Assembly: GCA_002433025.1 (NCBI GenBank)
Contig: DJGZ01000041.1
Location: 70,101 to 134,100, forward strand
DNA from: Bacteroidales bacterium UBA5833
GTDB lineage: Bacteria > Bacteroidota > Bacteroidia > Bacteroidales > Lentimicrobiaceae
Reading direction: 5' to 3'
Length of the DNA stretch: 64,000 nucleotides
Part shown: positions 25,767-35,946 of the stretch, in pieces
Position numbering within the stretch: the first letter of the stretch is position 1
Layout: every line of letters begins with the position of its first letter
Translations under genes and position numbers: made by a program
The notes under the pieces: generated by a model
Told to the model about the DNA's origin: nothing
Seen by the model: the letters and a program-made list of their open reading frames with translations, nothing else
The model's database searches: none

Positions 25767-28454
25767 TCAGCGGATGATGATGCGCTGATTCAGTTGCTGA
25801 AGTCCGTCGGAGAGGCTCACCAGATAAATTCCTGCAGGCAGGTGTGAGAGATCAATGGTTTTCAGTAAGCCAGCATTGCTGCCACTGACCTTTTCGGCAT
25901 AAACTACATTGCCAAGCAGTGATGTCACCCTGATACTGACTTCGGCACCGGTAAGTTTCGGCGAATTCAGTGTAAACAATCCATCTGAGGGATTGGGGTA
26001 CACCCTGAATGAGGATGATGGCCGGCTGGCAGGTTTTACCGGGGTGGTATTGGTGATGCTGATATTGTCAATAAATACGTTATCGCCTTCTCCCTGGGTT
26101 TTATCCGAGAAACGGGTAGCGCTCTGCAATACAATATCAAATACCTGTCCAGCATAGGCTGACAAATCAAATATCAGGGTTCTCCATTCATCGGCGGCTG
26201 CCGTTGTGGGGTTGAAATCCGTATTGCCATCCAGATCGGCCACCTGCTCACCGTTTGCCACGACCCTGAACCAGGAGAATTTCGGGCCCAGGCTGTAGGT
26301 CTGTTTGAGGTCGAGCTGCAGGGCCACATTGCCCATGCCGGTAGCATCCACACCACAGATATAAGCCTTACCATGGAAGGCAAGATTGCTTTCCCAGGCC
26401 TGCGTGGCCGTTCCGGAAGTCGGGCTTCCCGACCATCCGGTCGGAACCGGGTCACCGTGGAAATGGATACCAAAATTACTCTGGTTGGCAGAACGTACAT
26501 CGATCTTTGACTGGGACTTAATGGTATCCCAAACCATAAATACTCCGGAGGTTCCATCTTCCATATCAACACTGAATGTTGGGATGGCCCCGTTGACATA
26601 AATCAGGTTTTCATAGCTCCCCGATGCAGCGCCATGCAGGTTGGCAGCGGTTAAGCTTACCGAATATGCGCCCGGCATTGAAAAACTGATCTGCGGATTC
26701 TGCGAAGTACTGCTTGTTCCGTTGACGAACGAAAACGTTTCCGGCGTAATAGCCCACTCCCATGAATTCGGGTTGTAGAGCGAATTGTCAGAGAGTGTTA
26801 CTTCATCAAAAATACAGGGAGATGAATCAGAGACACCAACAAAAATGTATGGAGCAGGGGTATTGGTTGCAGTGATATAGTCATCAAGGAACAGGGTGTT
26901 TGTGCCAAAGGCGTTGGTTACTGTAAGGGTCACATCATAAACGCCGGGAGAATTGAATTTGATATTTGAGGGGTGTTGCTGTGTTGAGGTAGCCGGCGTT
27001 CCGCCCTGGAAGGTCCATTGCCAGGTGGAGGGCACCCCTGTTGAGAGATCAGTGAAGTTTACTCCGCCTCCGGGAAGAATGGTTGTTACCGGAGTGCTGA
27101 AGTTTGCCGTTGGCTGAAACGGAGTATTGGCAGCGGCCCTGTATGCGTTGATTCTTCCCGATCCAAGCTGACCGGTATAATCAGGATTTGCGGCATAAAC
27201 ATCATCGGCGGTATTTTTCATAATTGTTTCAACCTGGGCAGGAGTAAGAGCCGGGTTGATTGACAGAATCAAACCGGCAAGGCCGGAGGCAACAGGAGTG
27301 GCCATGGAGGTACCGGCCATCAGGTCATAGTTGCCGTAAGTTCCCGTATTGAAGGTTGTACTTAGCAATCCGCCCGGCCCGGGGCTGGCGTATCCGCCAG
27401 GAGCGCATAAATCAACCGTAGTCCCGAAATTTGAGAAATCGCTCTTTACGTCATTGCTGTTGGTTGAAGCAATTGATATAACATTATTATAACCGGATGG
27501 ATAGTGGGCAGTTGAAACATTGTCGTTTCCGGCTGAGGCCAGCAATACAATGCCCATGTTGTATATGGAATTAATAAGGTTCTGATTGGTGGCTGAATAG
27601 CCCGGCCCTCCCCATGACATGCTGATCACATCGGCCCCGTTGTTGGCAGCCCACTGTATGCCCGGATAGCCATAAATTCCGTTGGCGTTGGTATTGTTAG
27701 CCGCCTTAACAGCGATGATGCTGACATTGTACCCGATGGAGGCCACTCCGATATTATTGTCGGTAATGGCGGCAGCCAGACCGGCGCAGTGGGTTCCGTG
27801 CGACCAGTCGAACGGGTCTCCTGTGGTTGGCGGATTGGCGTCGCCCGTATTGTAATAGGTGTCACGCTGTGCAACAATTTTAGCGGCCAGATCAGGATGA
27901 TTAACCCATACGGCATTGTCGACTATGGCCACTTTGATATCGGCAGATCCTTTGGAAATGTCCCAGGCCTGTTCAGCCTGTATCACATCCAGGTGCCAGT
28001 TCCAGTTGTTGGGGCCGTTGTATAGATTATAGAGCGAATCATTGGGAACATAATGAATATAATCCATTGGCACTTTCTCCACATACTCAAGCGCCTGCTC
28101 CATTCCAAGCCTTTGTATCACATCATTGATTTTATCGAAATCTGCAATTTCCAGCATAAAAGTCCTGAGCAGTTTATGGTCATTGTTCAGGTAAAAAGGG
28201 CGGCTCATTTCCTTTAACCTGTATTGCGACTGCAGCGCAGCAACAAAAGGTATCTGGTTGAAATCAACCGAATTGTCACTCCTGACAGCAATATTCAGGT
28301 TGACATCATCTTTGAATTTGAAATAAATCCTTCCGTCCTGGTAATACTTGTCGAAGGTTTGACCAAAGAGATTCATTCCGGCAAAAAGTACCAGAACAAA
28401 AAGCATAAGCACGCTCCTGGCGGCAAAAGAGGCAGTGTAGGGTTTTGTTTTCAT
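25767..28454 (-). CDS. Secreted S8 subtilisin-like serine protease with PKD domains and T9SS tail
   Basis: A protein of about 895 residues. The start at 28454 gives a signal peptide (MKTKPYTASFAARSVLMLFV); an ATG 9 codons upstream at 28481 is the alternative. The catalytic triad of family S8 is visible as Asp179 (AIVDNAV), His219 (SHGTHCAG) and Ser383 (AGTSMATP), numbered from 28454. One or two PKD-like domains follow (VNFTDLSTGVPSTWQWTF, NPNSWEWAI), then a jelly-roll/MAM-like region, and a T9SS type A domain from RVYPNPSDGLFTL to RIIIR. Together with the two C10 genes it forms a cluster of three secreted proteases in one orientation, each with its own terminator or promoter. Confidence 0.92.
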   Translation of the reverse strand: MKTKPYTASFAARSVLMLFVLVLFAGMNLFGQTFDKYYQDGRIYFKFKDDVNLNIAVRSDNSVDFNQIPFVAALQSQYRLKEMSRPFYLNNDHKLLRTFMLEIADFDKINDVIQRLGMEQALEYVEKVPMDYIHYVPNDSLYNLYNGPNNWNWHLDVIQAEQAWDISKGSADIKVAIVDNAVWVNHPDLAAKIVAQRDTYYNTGDANPPTTGDPFDWSHGTHCAGLAAAITDNNIGVASIGYNVSIIAVKAANNTNANGIYGYPGIQWAANNGADVISMSWGGPGYSATNQNLINSIYNMGIVLLASAGNDNVSTAHYPSGYNNVISIASTNSNDVKSDFSNFGTTVDLCAPGGYASPGPGGLLSTTFNTGTYGNYDLMAGTSMATPVASGLAGLILSINPALTPAQVETIMKNTADDVYAANPDYTGQLGSGRINAYRAAANTPFQPTANFSTPVTTILPGGGVNFTDLSTGVPSTWQWTFQGGTPATSTQQHPSNIKFNSPGVYDVTLTVTNAFGTNTLFLDDYITATNTPAPYIFVGVSDSSPCIFDEVTLSDNSLYNPNSWEWAITPETFSFVNGTSSTSQNPQISFSMPGAYSVSLTAANLHGAASGSYENLIYVNGAIPTFSVDMEDGTSGVFMVWDTIKSQSKIDVRSANQSNFGIHFHGDPVPTGWSGSPTSGTATQAWESNLAFHGKAYICGVDATGMGNVALQLDLKQTYSLGPKFSWFRVVANGEQVADLDGNTDFNPTTAAADEWRTLIFDLSAYAGQVFDIVLQSATRFSDKTQGEGDNVFIDNISITNTTPVKPASRPSSSFRVYPNPSDGLFTLNSPKLTGAEVSIRVTSLLGNVVYAEKVSGSNAGLLKTIDLSHLPAGIYLVSLSDGLQQLNQRIIIR

Positions 28455-28481
28455 AAACAGGAAATAAGTAATTGATTGCAT

Positions 28482-28809
28482 TTTGGAATTTCAGGATTCA
28501 AACGGCCTGGTGGCAGCACTGAGTCTTCCCTGCTTAAAACCATTAAGTAACAGGTTTTGTTGCGGCATGTCAGAAAGGTTTTAAGGTTATCCTCCTGAAT
28601 CACACCTGGTTCAGATCAGCAGGCCAAAAATAGAAAAAAACATCGTTCAGATGACAGAAACCCTCAAAATAATGCGGGTGATCAGCTTTTTATGAAATTA
28701 GGAAGATCATATCCCATAAAACAGAGGCCAACTGGTCAGGCTATTGCAATCAACCTAAATTTATACCTTTGCACAAGATCAGGAATTAAATCAAGAAAGG
28801 GAAATAATC
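28482..28809. other. Divergent intergenic region
   Basis: This gap separates the minus-strand S8 gene from plus-strand hutI. It holds a candidate minus-strand -7 element at 28625-28632 (TATTTTTG on that strand) and the plus-strand element at 28764-28771. I see no gene or strong hairpin. Confidence 0.5.
28764..28771 (+). promoter_or_regulatory. hutI: Candidate -7 element (TACCTTTG) for hutI
   Basis: TACCTTTG matches TAnnTTTG and lies 38 bp before the hutI start. Confidence 0.55.
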
Positions 28810-30075
28810 ATGCCGGAAACCAATAATTTATTGATTATCAACATCAAATCCCTGAATGGGATTGACGACGGCGAGGTGCTTTTCAGAGCCGGGAAAGAAA
28901 TGTCGGCCTTTGAAAGGCTTGAGGATGCCTGGCTTCTGACCGAAGGAAGCATCATCAGGGATTTCGGGCAGATGAACCAATTCGATCAGGTTTTGTACGA
29001 AGAGCCGGGGGTAAGGATCATTGATGCGAGGGGCCGGATGGTATTTCCGTCTTTCTGCGATTCACATACCCACCTGGTTTATGCGGGCAGCCGCGAAATT
29101 GAATATGTAGATAAGATCAGGGGCCTTTCATACGAAGAAATCGCCAAACGGGGCGGTGGCATCCTCAATTCCTCCAGGCGGCTGCACGAAGCATCGGAAG
29201 AAGAACTGGTTGAACAAGCGCTTGAACGCCTGAATGAAATTATTTCATTCGGAACCGGCGCCGTGGAAATCAAGAGCGGATATGGCCTGAACACTGCCGA
29301 TGAACTTAAAATGCTGCGGGTAATCCAACGCCTGAGGATGCTCAGCCCGCTCACCATCAAATCAACTTTCCTCGGTGCTCATGCAGTACCTGCGGAATAC
29401 AAAGGCAAGCAGGGCGAATATGTTGACCTGATTATCAATGAAATGATTCCCCAGGTGTCTGCGGCCAATCTGGCTGATTACATAGATGTATTCTGCGACA
29501 GGGGATTTTTCACCCCCGACGAGACTGAACGCATCCTGATGGCAGGCATCAAATACGGCCTGCGTCCGAAAATCCACGCCAATGAACTTGATTATTCGGG
29601 TGGCATACAGGTAGGTGTAAAATACGATGCGCTTTCTGTTGATCACCTTGAATATACCGGTGATGAAGAAATTGCGGCCCTGATGGATTCGGAAACCATG
29701 CCTACCCTGCTTCCGGGAGCCGCATTTTTCCTCAATATGGTGCATGCGCCGGCCCGTAAAATGATAGAAGCCGGGCTTCCCATTGCACTGGCGAGTGATT
29801 TCAATCCCGGCTCCTCCCCTTCCGGCAATATGCAACTGATTCTTTCAATGGGCTGCATCATGTTCCGGATGACCCCCGAAGAATCATTCAATGCCTGCAC
29901 CATCAACGGTGCTTATGCCATGGGCATCAGCGACCAGTACGGCAGTATTGCCAGGGGCAAAAAGGCAAACTTTTTCATTACCAGGCCCATACCGACCATC
30001 GAATTTATGCCCTATGCCTACGGCAGCAACAAGGCAGAAACCACGGTGCTGAACGGGAAAATCATCAATCAGTGA
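28810..30075 (+). CDS. hutI: Imidazolonepropionase
   Basis: HutI hydrolyses 4-imidazolone-5-propanoate to N-formimidoyl-L-glutamate, the third step of histidine degradation. It is a metal-dependent amidohydrolase of 421 residues. The metal-binding motif is CDSHTHLVYAG near residue 82, followed by the conserved GGGILNSSR and EIKSGYGL segments. A further metal histidine is in KIHANELDYSGG, and the late motif is LASDFNPGSSPSGN. It is followed 110 bp later by ftcD, which uses its product, so the two probably form a hut operon. The first two enzymes (HutH and HutU) are not in this window. Confidence 0.94.
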   Translation: MPETNNLLIINIKSLNGIDDGEVLFRAGKEMSAFERLEDAWLLTEGSIIRDFGQMNQFDQVLYEEPGVRIIDARGRMVFPSFCDSHTHLVYAGSREIEYVDKIRGLSYEEIAKRGGGILNSSRRLHEASEEELVEQALERLNEIISFGTGAVEIKSGYGLNTADELKMLRVIQRLRMLSPLTIKSTFLGAHAVPAEYKGKQGEYVDLIINEMIPQVSAANLADYIDVFCDRGFFTPDETERILMAGIKYGLRPKIHANELDYSGGIQVGVKYDALSVDHLEYTGDEEIAALMDSETMPTLLPGAAFFLNMVHAPARKMIEAGLPIALASDFNPGSSPSGNMQLILSMGCIMFRMTPEESFNACTINGAYAMGISDQYGSIARGKKANFFITRPIPTIEFMPYAYGSNKAETTVLNGKIINQ

Positions 30076-30185
30076 TACTCCTTTCTGCATCAGCCTGCGG
30101 CCAACCGATGAATCCGGTTATCCGGCGGTATAAATGCACTGATTATCTGAAAGTAAAAATTAATTAATAGCTAAAATTCAACTCA

Positions 30186-31874
30186 ATGAAACAGATTATC
30201 GAATGCGTGCCAAATTTCAGCGAGGGGCGCGACATGGCTGTGATACAGCAAATCACCGATCAGATAAAAACCGTGGAAGGCGTCAGGTTACTGGATGTTG
30301 ATCCCGGTGCGGCTACCAACCGTACGGTAGTCACCATAGCCGGAGAGCCGGAGCAGGTGATTGAAGCTGCATTCAGGGCGGTAAAGAAGGCGATGGAAGT
30401 GATTGACATGAGCAAACACTCGGGTGCCCATCCGCGGTTCGGAGCCACCGACGTATGTCCGTTGGTGCCCATTGCCAATATCACGATGGAAGAAACGGTG
30501 AAATATGCACACCTGTTGGGTGAACGCATCGGTAAAGAACTTGGGATTCCAGTATATTGCTATGAAGAAGCGGCCAGGATTCCTGAGCGCCGCAACCTGG
30601 CTTATTGCCGTTCAGGTGAATATGAAGGGCTTTCGCAAAAGCTCAGCGATCCCGCCTGGCGACCTGATTTCGGCCCGGCACAGTTCCTGCCCAAAACCGG
30701 CGCGGTCGCCGTTGGGGCGCGCGACTTTCTTGTAGCTTACAATGTAAATCTCAATACCACCTCAACAAGACGCGCCAACGCCGTAGCTTTCGATATCCGT
30801 GAGAAAGGACGCCCCATGCGTGAAGGGAATCCGGTAACCGGAAAAATCGTCAAGGATGAGAAAGGCAACCCTGTAAATATTCCGGGATCGCTCAAGGCCT
30901 GCAAAGCCATCGGCTGGTTCATCGAGGAATACGGAATCGCCCAGGTTTCGATCAACCTCACCAACATCAGCATTACCCCGGTACATGTTGCTTTTGAAGA
31001 AGCCTGTAAAAAAGCGCAGGAACGCGGAATGCGCGTCACCGGGTCCGAAATTGTGGGGCTGGCGCCGCTTAAAGTTTTCACCGATGCCGGCAAGTACTTC
31101 CTTAAAAAACAAAACCGCTCGGTTGGCGTTTCAGAGGCCGAACTGATCAGGATTGCCGTGAAGTCCATGGGCCTTGATGACCTCAAACCGTTCAATCCGG
31201 AAGAAAAAATCATAGAGTACGTGCTACAGGAAAAAACCGGCAGGTTGCTGATGGATATGACCTGTTCGGCTTTTGCCGATGAAACGGCTTCCGAATCACC
31301 CGCCCCCGGCGGAGGATCAATCGCTGCATACATGGGAGCCCTGGGCGTTTCACTCGGAACAATGGTCGCCAATCTCTCCTCGCACAAGCCGGGTTGGGAT
31401 GACCGCTGGGAAGAATTTTCAGACTGGGCCGAAAAAGGGCAGGTGCTTAAAGATGAGCTGATCAGGCTTGTAGATGAGGACACCAACGCCTTTAACAGGA
31501 TTATGGATGCCTTCGGACTGCCCAAAGGAAGCGAGCATGAAAAAGCAGCCCGGACTGAAGCCATTCAGGAGGCAACCCGCTATGCCATTGAAATCCCTTT
31601 CAGGGTGATGAAGAAATCCTTTGAAACCATGGAAATCCTCAAAGCCATGGCTGAAACCGGAAACCCGAATTCAGTATCTGATGCCGGGGTGGGCGCCCTT
31701 GCAGCGCGTTCAGCCGTAATGGGTGCATTTCTGAATGTAAAAATCAATGCTGCCGGGCTGAATGATAAAGCATTTGTCGCTTCCGTGATCGCTGAGGGCG
31801 CTGAAATAGAACGTAATGCAAGACTGATGGAAGAACATATCCTGGAGATTGTCAATCAGAAAATCAACGCCTGA
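30186..31874 (+). CDS. ftcD: Bifunctional glutamate formimidoyltransferase / formimidoyl-THF cyclodeaminase
   Basis: This 562-residue protein joins the two activities found in animal FTCD. Residues about 1-180 (MKQIIECVPNFSEGRD, SKHSGAHPRFGATDVCP) are the N-terminal formimidoyltransferase domain and residues about 181-330 its C-terminal subdomain (YNVNLNTTSTRRA). Residues about 345-562 form the all-helical cyclodeaminase (SPAPGGGSIAAYMGALG). It moves the formimidoyl group from formimidoylglutamate to tetrahydrofolate, then releases ammonia to give methenyl-THF and glutamate. It lies downstream of hutI, with a strong terminator right after it. Confidence 0.94.
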   Translation: MKQIIECVPNFSEGRDMAVIQQITDQIKTVEGVRLLDVDPGAATNRTVVTIAGEPEQVIEAAFRAVKKAMEVIDMSKHSGAHPRFGATDVCPLVPIANITMEETVKYAHLLGERIGKELGIPVYCYEEAARIPERRNLAYCRSGEYEGLSQKLSDPAWRPDFGPAQFLPKTGAVAVGARDFLVAYNVNLNTTSTRRANAVAFDIREKGRPMREGNPVTGKIVKDEKGNPVNIPGSLKACKAIGWFIEEYGIAQVSINLTNISITPVHVAFEEACKKAQERGMRVTGSEIVGLAPLKVFTDAGKYFLKKQNRSVGVSEAELIRIAVKSMGLDDLKPFNPEEKIIEYVLQEKTGRLLMDMTCSAFADETASESPAPGGGSIAAYMGALGVSLGTMVANLSSHKPGWDDRWEEFSDWAEKGQVLKDELIRLVDEDTNAFNRIMDAFGLPKGSEHEKAARTEAIQEATRYAIEIPFRVMKKSFETMEILKAMAETGNPNSVSDAGVGALAARSAVMGAFLNVKINAAGLNDKAFVASVIAEGAEIERNARLMEEHILEIVNQKINA

Positions 31875-31881
31875 GAAAAAC

Positions 31882-31919
31882 AATAACCCGCTGCATCCGT
31901 TCAGATGCGGCGGGTTATT
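31882..31919 (+). terminator. Hairpin terminator after ftcD
   Basis: AATAACCCGCTGCATC pairs with GATGCGGCGGGTTATT across a 6-nt loop (a 16-bp stem with one G-U pair). A short T-rich tail follows. Confidence 0.85.
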
Positions 31920-31934
31920 CAATTTTCAAACACC

Positions 31935-32585
31935 ATGAACCACGAACTTTTCACCATCGCAGTCCTTTACTTCACCTCCTTCTTTGCCATCATCAACCCA
32001 CTGGGTGTAATGCCGGTGTTCATGACAATGACCGCAGACCTTACGGATAAACAGCGTAAGAAAACTGCGCTCAAGGCGGTATTCACGGCATTCATTACAT
32101 TGCTGCTTTTTGCTTTCAGCGGACAGCTGATGTTCAGGTTTTTTGGCATTTCGGTCGACGGTTTCAGGGTTGTCGGCGGGATCATTTTTTTCATCATGGG
32201 CTTCGACCTTCTGCAGGCCAGAATCAGCAAGATAAAAATGGATGAGGAAATGGTTAAGAAGTATGTGGATGACATCTCCGTTACACCGCTGGGAATACCG
32301 ATTATTGCCGGGCCCGGGGCAATTACAAACGCTATTGTCCTGATGGAAGACAGCGCCCACCTGTCCCTCAAAGTTATTCTTATCCTGACCATTATCATCA
32401 CCCTTGGCCTTACATACGTTGTATTGCTTGGCGCCGGGAAAATCGGCAGGCTGCTGGGAGAAACCGGGAACAAAATCACCATGAAACTGATGGGATTGAT
32501 TATGATGGTGATTGCGGTGGAGTTTTTCTTCGCTGGTCTTAAACCAATTCTGCAGTCAATATTTCAGATTACCCCTGTTTCCTGA
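31935..32585 (+). CDS. MarC-family integral membrane protein
   Basis: A 216-residue inner-membrane protein with about six helices (MarC/YhgN, UPF0056). I chose ATG 31935, since the upstream frame from 31905 lies inside the ftcD terminator. The motif AIINPLGVMPVFM near the N-terminus and TPLGIPIIAGPGAI in the middle mark the two half-repeats of the family. Its transport function is not established; the older link to multiple antibiotic resistance was withdrawn. Confidence 0.9.
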   Translation: MNHELFTIAVLYFTSFFAIINPLGVMPVFMTMTADLTDKQRKKTALKAVFTAFITLLLFAFSGQLMFRFFGISVDGFRVVGGIIFFIMGFDLLQARISKIKMDEEMVKKYVDDISVTPLGIPIIAGPGAITNAIVLMEDSAHLSLKVILILTIIITLGLTYVVLLGAGKIGRLLGETGNKITMKLMGLIMMVIAVEFFFAGLKPILQSIFQITPVS

Positions 32586-32629
32586 TCAAACAGTCAGAAA
32601 TCATTCAACCGGCATTTTCACTAATTCTT

Positions 32630-33256
32630 GTGAGCAGAAACTTTCCGGCTCAGCATTTTAAACCTGAAATCCTGAAAACCAAATTCAACATATCGTTCGG
32701 ACAGTTTAACCTTAAAGAGGGGCAATTTGACCATGCCAGTAGTTTGCATGGAATTATGCACACTTACAGGGTGATGAGCCATGTGATCCTTCTGGGAATA
32801 CAGACCGGAGTACTGGCCGAAGCCAGAAATGCATTCTTCGCTGCTTACATCCATGATATGGCCCGCAAGCATGACGGTTATTGTACACAACATGGCGCAG
32901 ATGCCGCTAATTTGAAACTGCCGGATTACATCAGCCTGTTTGCTGAAAACGGTGCATCAGCTGCCGACATCCTCACAATAGGCAAGGCTGTGACTTACCA
33001 TTCGCTTGGCAGGGAGGTCAGCAAAAACGACCCCGACTGGCTGACAGTGGCGCTGCTGAAGGATGCCGACGCCCTTGACCGGATCCGGCTTGGAGAGAAC
33101 GACCTCGATCCGGCATACCTGCGTATTCCTGAAACCCACCTGATGATTGAGCATGCAAGATCACTTTATTTTCTGACGTTCAATAGCCCGGTTGAAAACT
33201 TTGAAACCATTCTGGAAATGGCCATCAGCTTGCAGGATACAATCAAAAGAAGCTGA
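32630..33256 (+). CDS. HD-domain phosphohydrolase-like protein
   Basis: A 208-residue protein with the HD superfamily pattern: SSLHGIMHTYRVM (first metal histidine), AAYIHDMARKHDG (the HD pair) and KDADALDRIRLG (the late aspartate). These residues bind divalent metals in nucleotide phosphohydrolases. The start is GTG at 32630. The substrate is unknown. It is not clearly operonic with marC (44 bp apart). Confidence 0.7.
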   Translation: MSRNFPAQHFKPEILKTKFNISFGQFNLKEGQFDHASSLHGIMHTYRVMSHVILLGIQTGVLAEARNAFFAAYIHDMARKHDGYCTQHGADAANLKLPDYISLFAENGASAADILTIGKAVTYHSLGREVSKNDPDWLTVALLKDADALDRIRLGENDLDPAYLRIPETHLMIEHARSLYFLTFNSPVENFETILEMAISLQDTIKRS

Positions 33257-33424
33257 ATTGCCGCGATTAAACTGAAAATACCGGTTGATTTTTACACTTT
33301 AGTTCCCAATGCCGGTTATTAACCTTTTCAGGTCGAATGCCTCCTTCAGGGAATAAAAACCTGCCTGTATTTAACCGGAATTCAATCTTTTCAGAAACTT
33401 CGCAGATACTGTCTATTTTGCATG

Positions 33425-33432
33425 TATCTTTG
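33425..33432 (+). promoter_or_regulatory. Candidate -7 element (TATCTTTG) for the KAS III gene
   Basis: TATCTTTG matches TAnnTTTG and lies about 110 bp before the start at 33542. Confidence 0.45.
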
Positions 33433-33541
33433 CAATATGAATTTTCACTGTTAAACTTCATATCCCGTCAGGGATTATCTTTGGTTTACCGGCGCGCATC
33501 AACAGCAGGTAAACCATATTTTTTAAAAAGCACCAGAAAAA

Positions 33542-34625
33542 ATGTCAAACAATATCTACGCTGTAATCACCGGTTCAGGCAGCTATCTGCCAACAAAACA
33601 AGTCCCGAACGCCGAATTCCTTAAAAATAATTTTCTTGAATCAAACGGTCAACCTATCAACAGGCCCAATGAAGAAATCATTTCGAAATTTCAACTGATC
33701 ACCGGGATTGATGAAAGACGCTATGTTGAAGACGACCTGGTTTGTTCGGATATCGCATTTTTTGCCGCAGAAAAGGCAATTGTCTCATCAGGAATCGACA
33801 AGGAAGCGCTGGATTACATCATTGTAGCCCATAATTTCGGTGATGTTAAGTTCGGGGGGGACCCATTCTGATTTTGTCCCGGCCCTGGCTTCCAGGGTAA
33901 AGCACCGGCTGGCGATCGAAAACCCGTTTACGGTTGCCTATGACCTGCCATTTGGCTGCCCGGGCTGGCTTCAGGCATTGATTCAGGCGAATTACTATAT
34001 TAAGTCGGGAGACGCTAAAAACATTCTTGTGATTGGTTCGGAAACGCTTTCCCGCATCAGCGACCCCCACGACCGTGACAGTATGATATATTCGGATGGC
34101 GCCGGTGCTGTGGTACTCAGTGCGGTTGAAAGTGCAACACCGGTGGGCATTCTCACCCATGTTACGCGTACCGACACCCTGGATCATGCCTATCTGTTGC
34201 GCATGTCCGGCTCATACAATCCTGAAGACAAGGGCAATGTTTACCTGAAAATGAATGGTCGTAAACTCTATGAATATGCATTGAAGACAGTACCCACTGC
34301 CATAAAAACTGCAATAGATAAAAGCGGTCTGCCTATAACCCACATTGAACGGATACTGATTCATCAGGCCAATGAAAAAATGGACGATGCCATTGTAAAC
34401 CGGCTTTATGAGCTTTACGGTATCTCAGAACGTCCTGAATTTTCGATGCCAATGACCATCTCCTGGCTCGGTAACAATTCCGTTGCAACCCTGCCTATTC
34501 TCTACGATCTGATTGTGAACAGGAAAGTGAATAATCACATGCTGAATCCGGGAGACCATTTCGTATTTGCCTCAGTTGGTGCCGGCATGCATGTGAATGC
34601 CATGGTTTACAGGATTCCGGACTAA
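33542..34625 (+). pseudogene. 3-oxoacyl-ACP synthase III (KAS III), interrupted by a +1 frameshift in a G7 tract
   Basis: Two frames together encode one ketoacyl-ACP synthase III protein of 360 residues. The first runs from 33542 and would end at 33871; the second carries the rest to 34625. The switch falls at 33854-33860, where seven G occur. Six G would read VKFGGTHSDF without a break. Cys139 in PFGCPGW, the histidine in LIHQANEKMD and the asparagine in SWLGNNSVAT form the KAS III catalytic triad and are all intact. KAS III-like enzymes condense acyl-CoA with malonyl-ACP in fatty-acid or related synthesis. The G tract may reflect a sequencing error, a true mutation or phase variation. It lies alone, not in a fab cluster. 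Confidence 0.85.
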
Positions 34626-34637
34626 ATATCCGGGCTT

Positions 34638-35942
34638 TTACCTTGCGATTTCTATTTTAAGTTGTCTCTTTTTTAATGGTCTGCCCTTCAGATCAGCAAG
34701 GAGTTTTCTGCACAACTTCCGTTTCACCGCTGCGTAGGACGCATGGTCGGAAACGCTTATCTGACCAAGATCATCCGCTTTCAATCCTCCCTGTTGTATC
34801 AGGAAACCGGCAATATCCCCCCGGCTTATCTTATCTTTTCTCCCGAGACTGAGATACAGCGTCTCATATTCAGGGAAACCCGGCAACCCGGCTTCTTCCG
34901 GCAGCAATACCGGCCCGGAAACGCCGGTCACAAAAGCCGGAGCATTTTCTTCAGCTGCAAGCATCATCCAGGCTTCCCCCGAAGCATGCATCCGGGCAGT
35001 ACGCCCATTGCGATGCACCCATACAGTTTCATTGACAGGCAGCTGATAATGAATTACATGACGGATCTCCGGGATGTCAAGACCTCGCGCAGCCAGATCG
35101 GTGGTAATAAGGGTGTGGTGGGTTCCGTTACGGAACCGGATCAGCGCCAGCTCGCGGGCATCCTGCTCCATTCCGCCGTGATAAATGCCGTGAACCACCC
35201 CCCGCATCCTGAGTAAAGAGCTGATTCGCTCAACAGCTTCGCGGTGATTGCAGAATATCAGCGCGGGGTCATTCCCCAGATGGCAGATCAGCCGGAATAA
35301 TGCTTCCAGTTTATCGTTTCCTTCAGCTTTTACTATGTTTACGCCCAGATTGATCTGTTCATCAGCAATGGTAAAATCAAGTAATACCGGATTTATGACC
35401 CCGGTGAATGCAGGAATATCCTCCATCCTGGTTGCAGAAGTCAACATTCTGGTGTGTAAACCGGCCAGTTTTGAAATAATAAAAGCCATTTCTTTTTCGA
35501 ACCCAAGTTCGAGGGATTTATCAAACTCATCCAGGACAAGGCTTTTTATGCCTTCAGGGTCGAAGTGTCCCCTTCTCAGATGATCGGCAATACGGCCGGG
35601 TGTGCCAACCAGCAAGGCTGCAGGCTCAATCAGGTTATTGCGTTCAGTCCTGACCGCATGCCCTCCGTAAAGGGCTGTAATTCTGTAACCTGTCTGCATT
35701 TTACGGAAAACCCCTTCAATCTGAAGGGCCAGTTCACGCGAAGGGGTGATAATCATGGCCTGAGGTCCGGTATGGTCCGGACTAATTATGCGGAGTAAGG
35801 GAAGAAGAAATGCCAGTGTTTTGCCCGATCCGGTTCTTGAGATGAGTACCAGGTTGACGCCCGGCCTGACAAGTTCAAGAGATTTTAATTGCAGTTCATT
35901 CAGCTCCTGAATGCCAAGGCGTTTTATAAATGAAGTAAACAT
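34638..35942 (-). CDS. DEAD-box-like ATP-dependent RNA helicase
   Basis: A 434-residue superfamily 2 helicase. Motif I is SRTGSGKT (35-42), Ia is TPSRELALQ, Ib is GTPGRI, motif II is DEFD (138-141) in place of DEAD, motif III is SAT, and motif VI is HRNGRTAR in place of HRIGRTGR. The last 75 residues resemble a DbpA-type RNA-binding domain, which targets 23S rRNA in known proteins. Closest in type is the DbpA/DeaD group of Bacteroidota. It is convergent with the KAS III gene, with a 12-bp gap. Confidence 0.88.
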   Translation of the reverse strand: MFTSFIKRLGIQELNELQLKSLELVRPGVNLVLISRTGSGKTLAFLLPLLRIISPDHTGPQAMIITPSRELALQIEGVFRKMQTGYRITALYGGHAVRTERNNLIEPAALLVGTPGRIADHLRRGHFDPEGIKSLVLDEFDKSLELGFEKEMAFIISKLAGLHTRMLTSATRMEDIPAFTGVINPVLLDFTIADEQINLGVNIVKAEGNDKLEALFRLICHLGNDPALIFCNHREAVERISSLLRMRGVVHGIYHGGMEQDARELALIRFRNGTHHTLITTDLAARGLDIPEIRHVIHYQLPVNETVWVHRNGRTARMHASGEAWMMLAAEENAPAFVTGVSGPVLLPEEAGLPGFPEYETLYLSLGRKDKISRGDIAGFLIQQGGLKADDLGQISVSDHASYAAVKRKLCRKLLADLKGRPLKKRQLKIEIAR

Positions 35943-35946
35943 GCTG

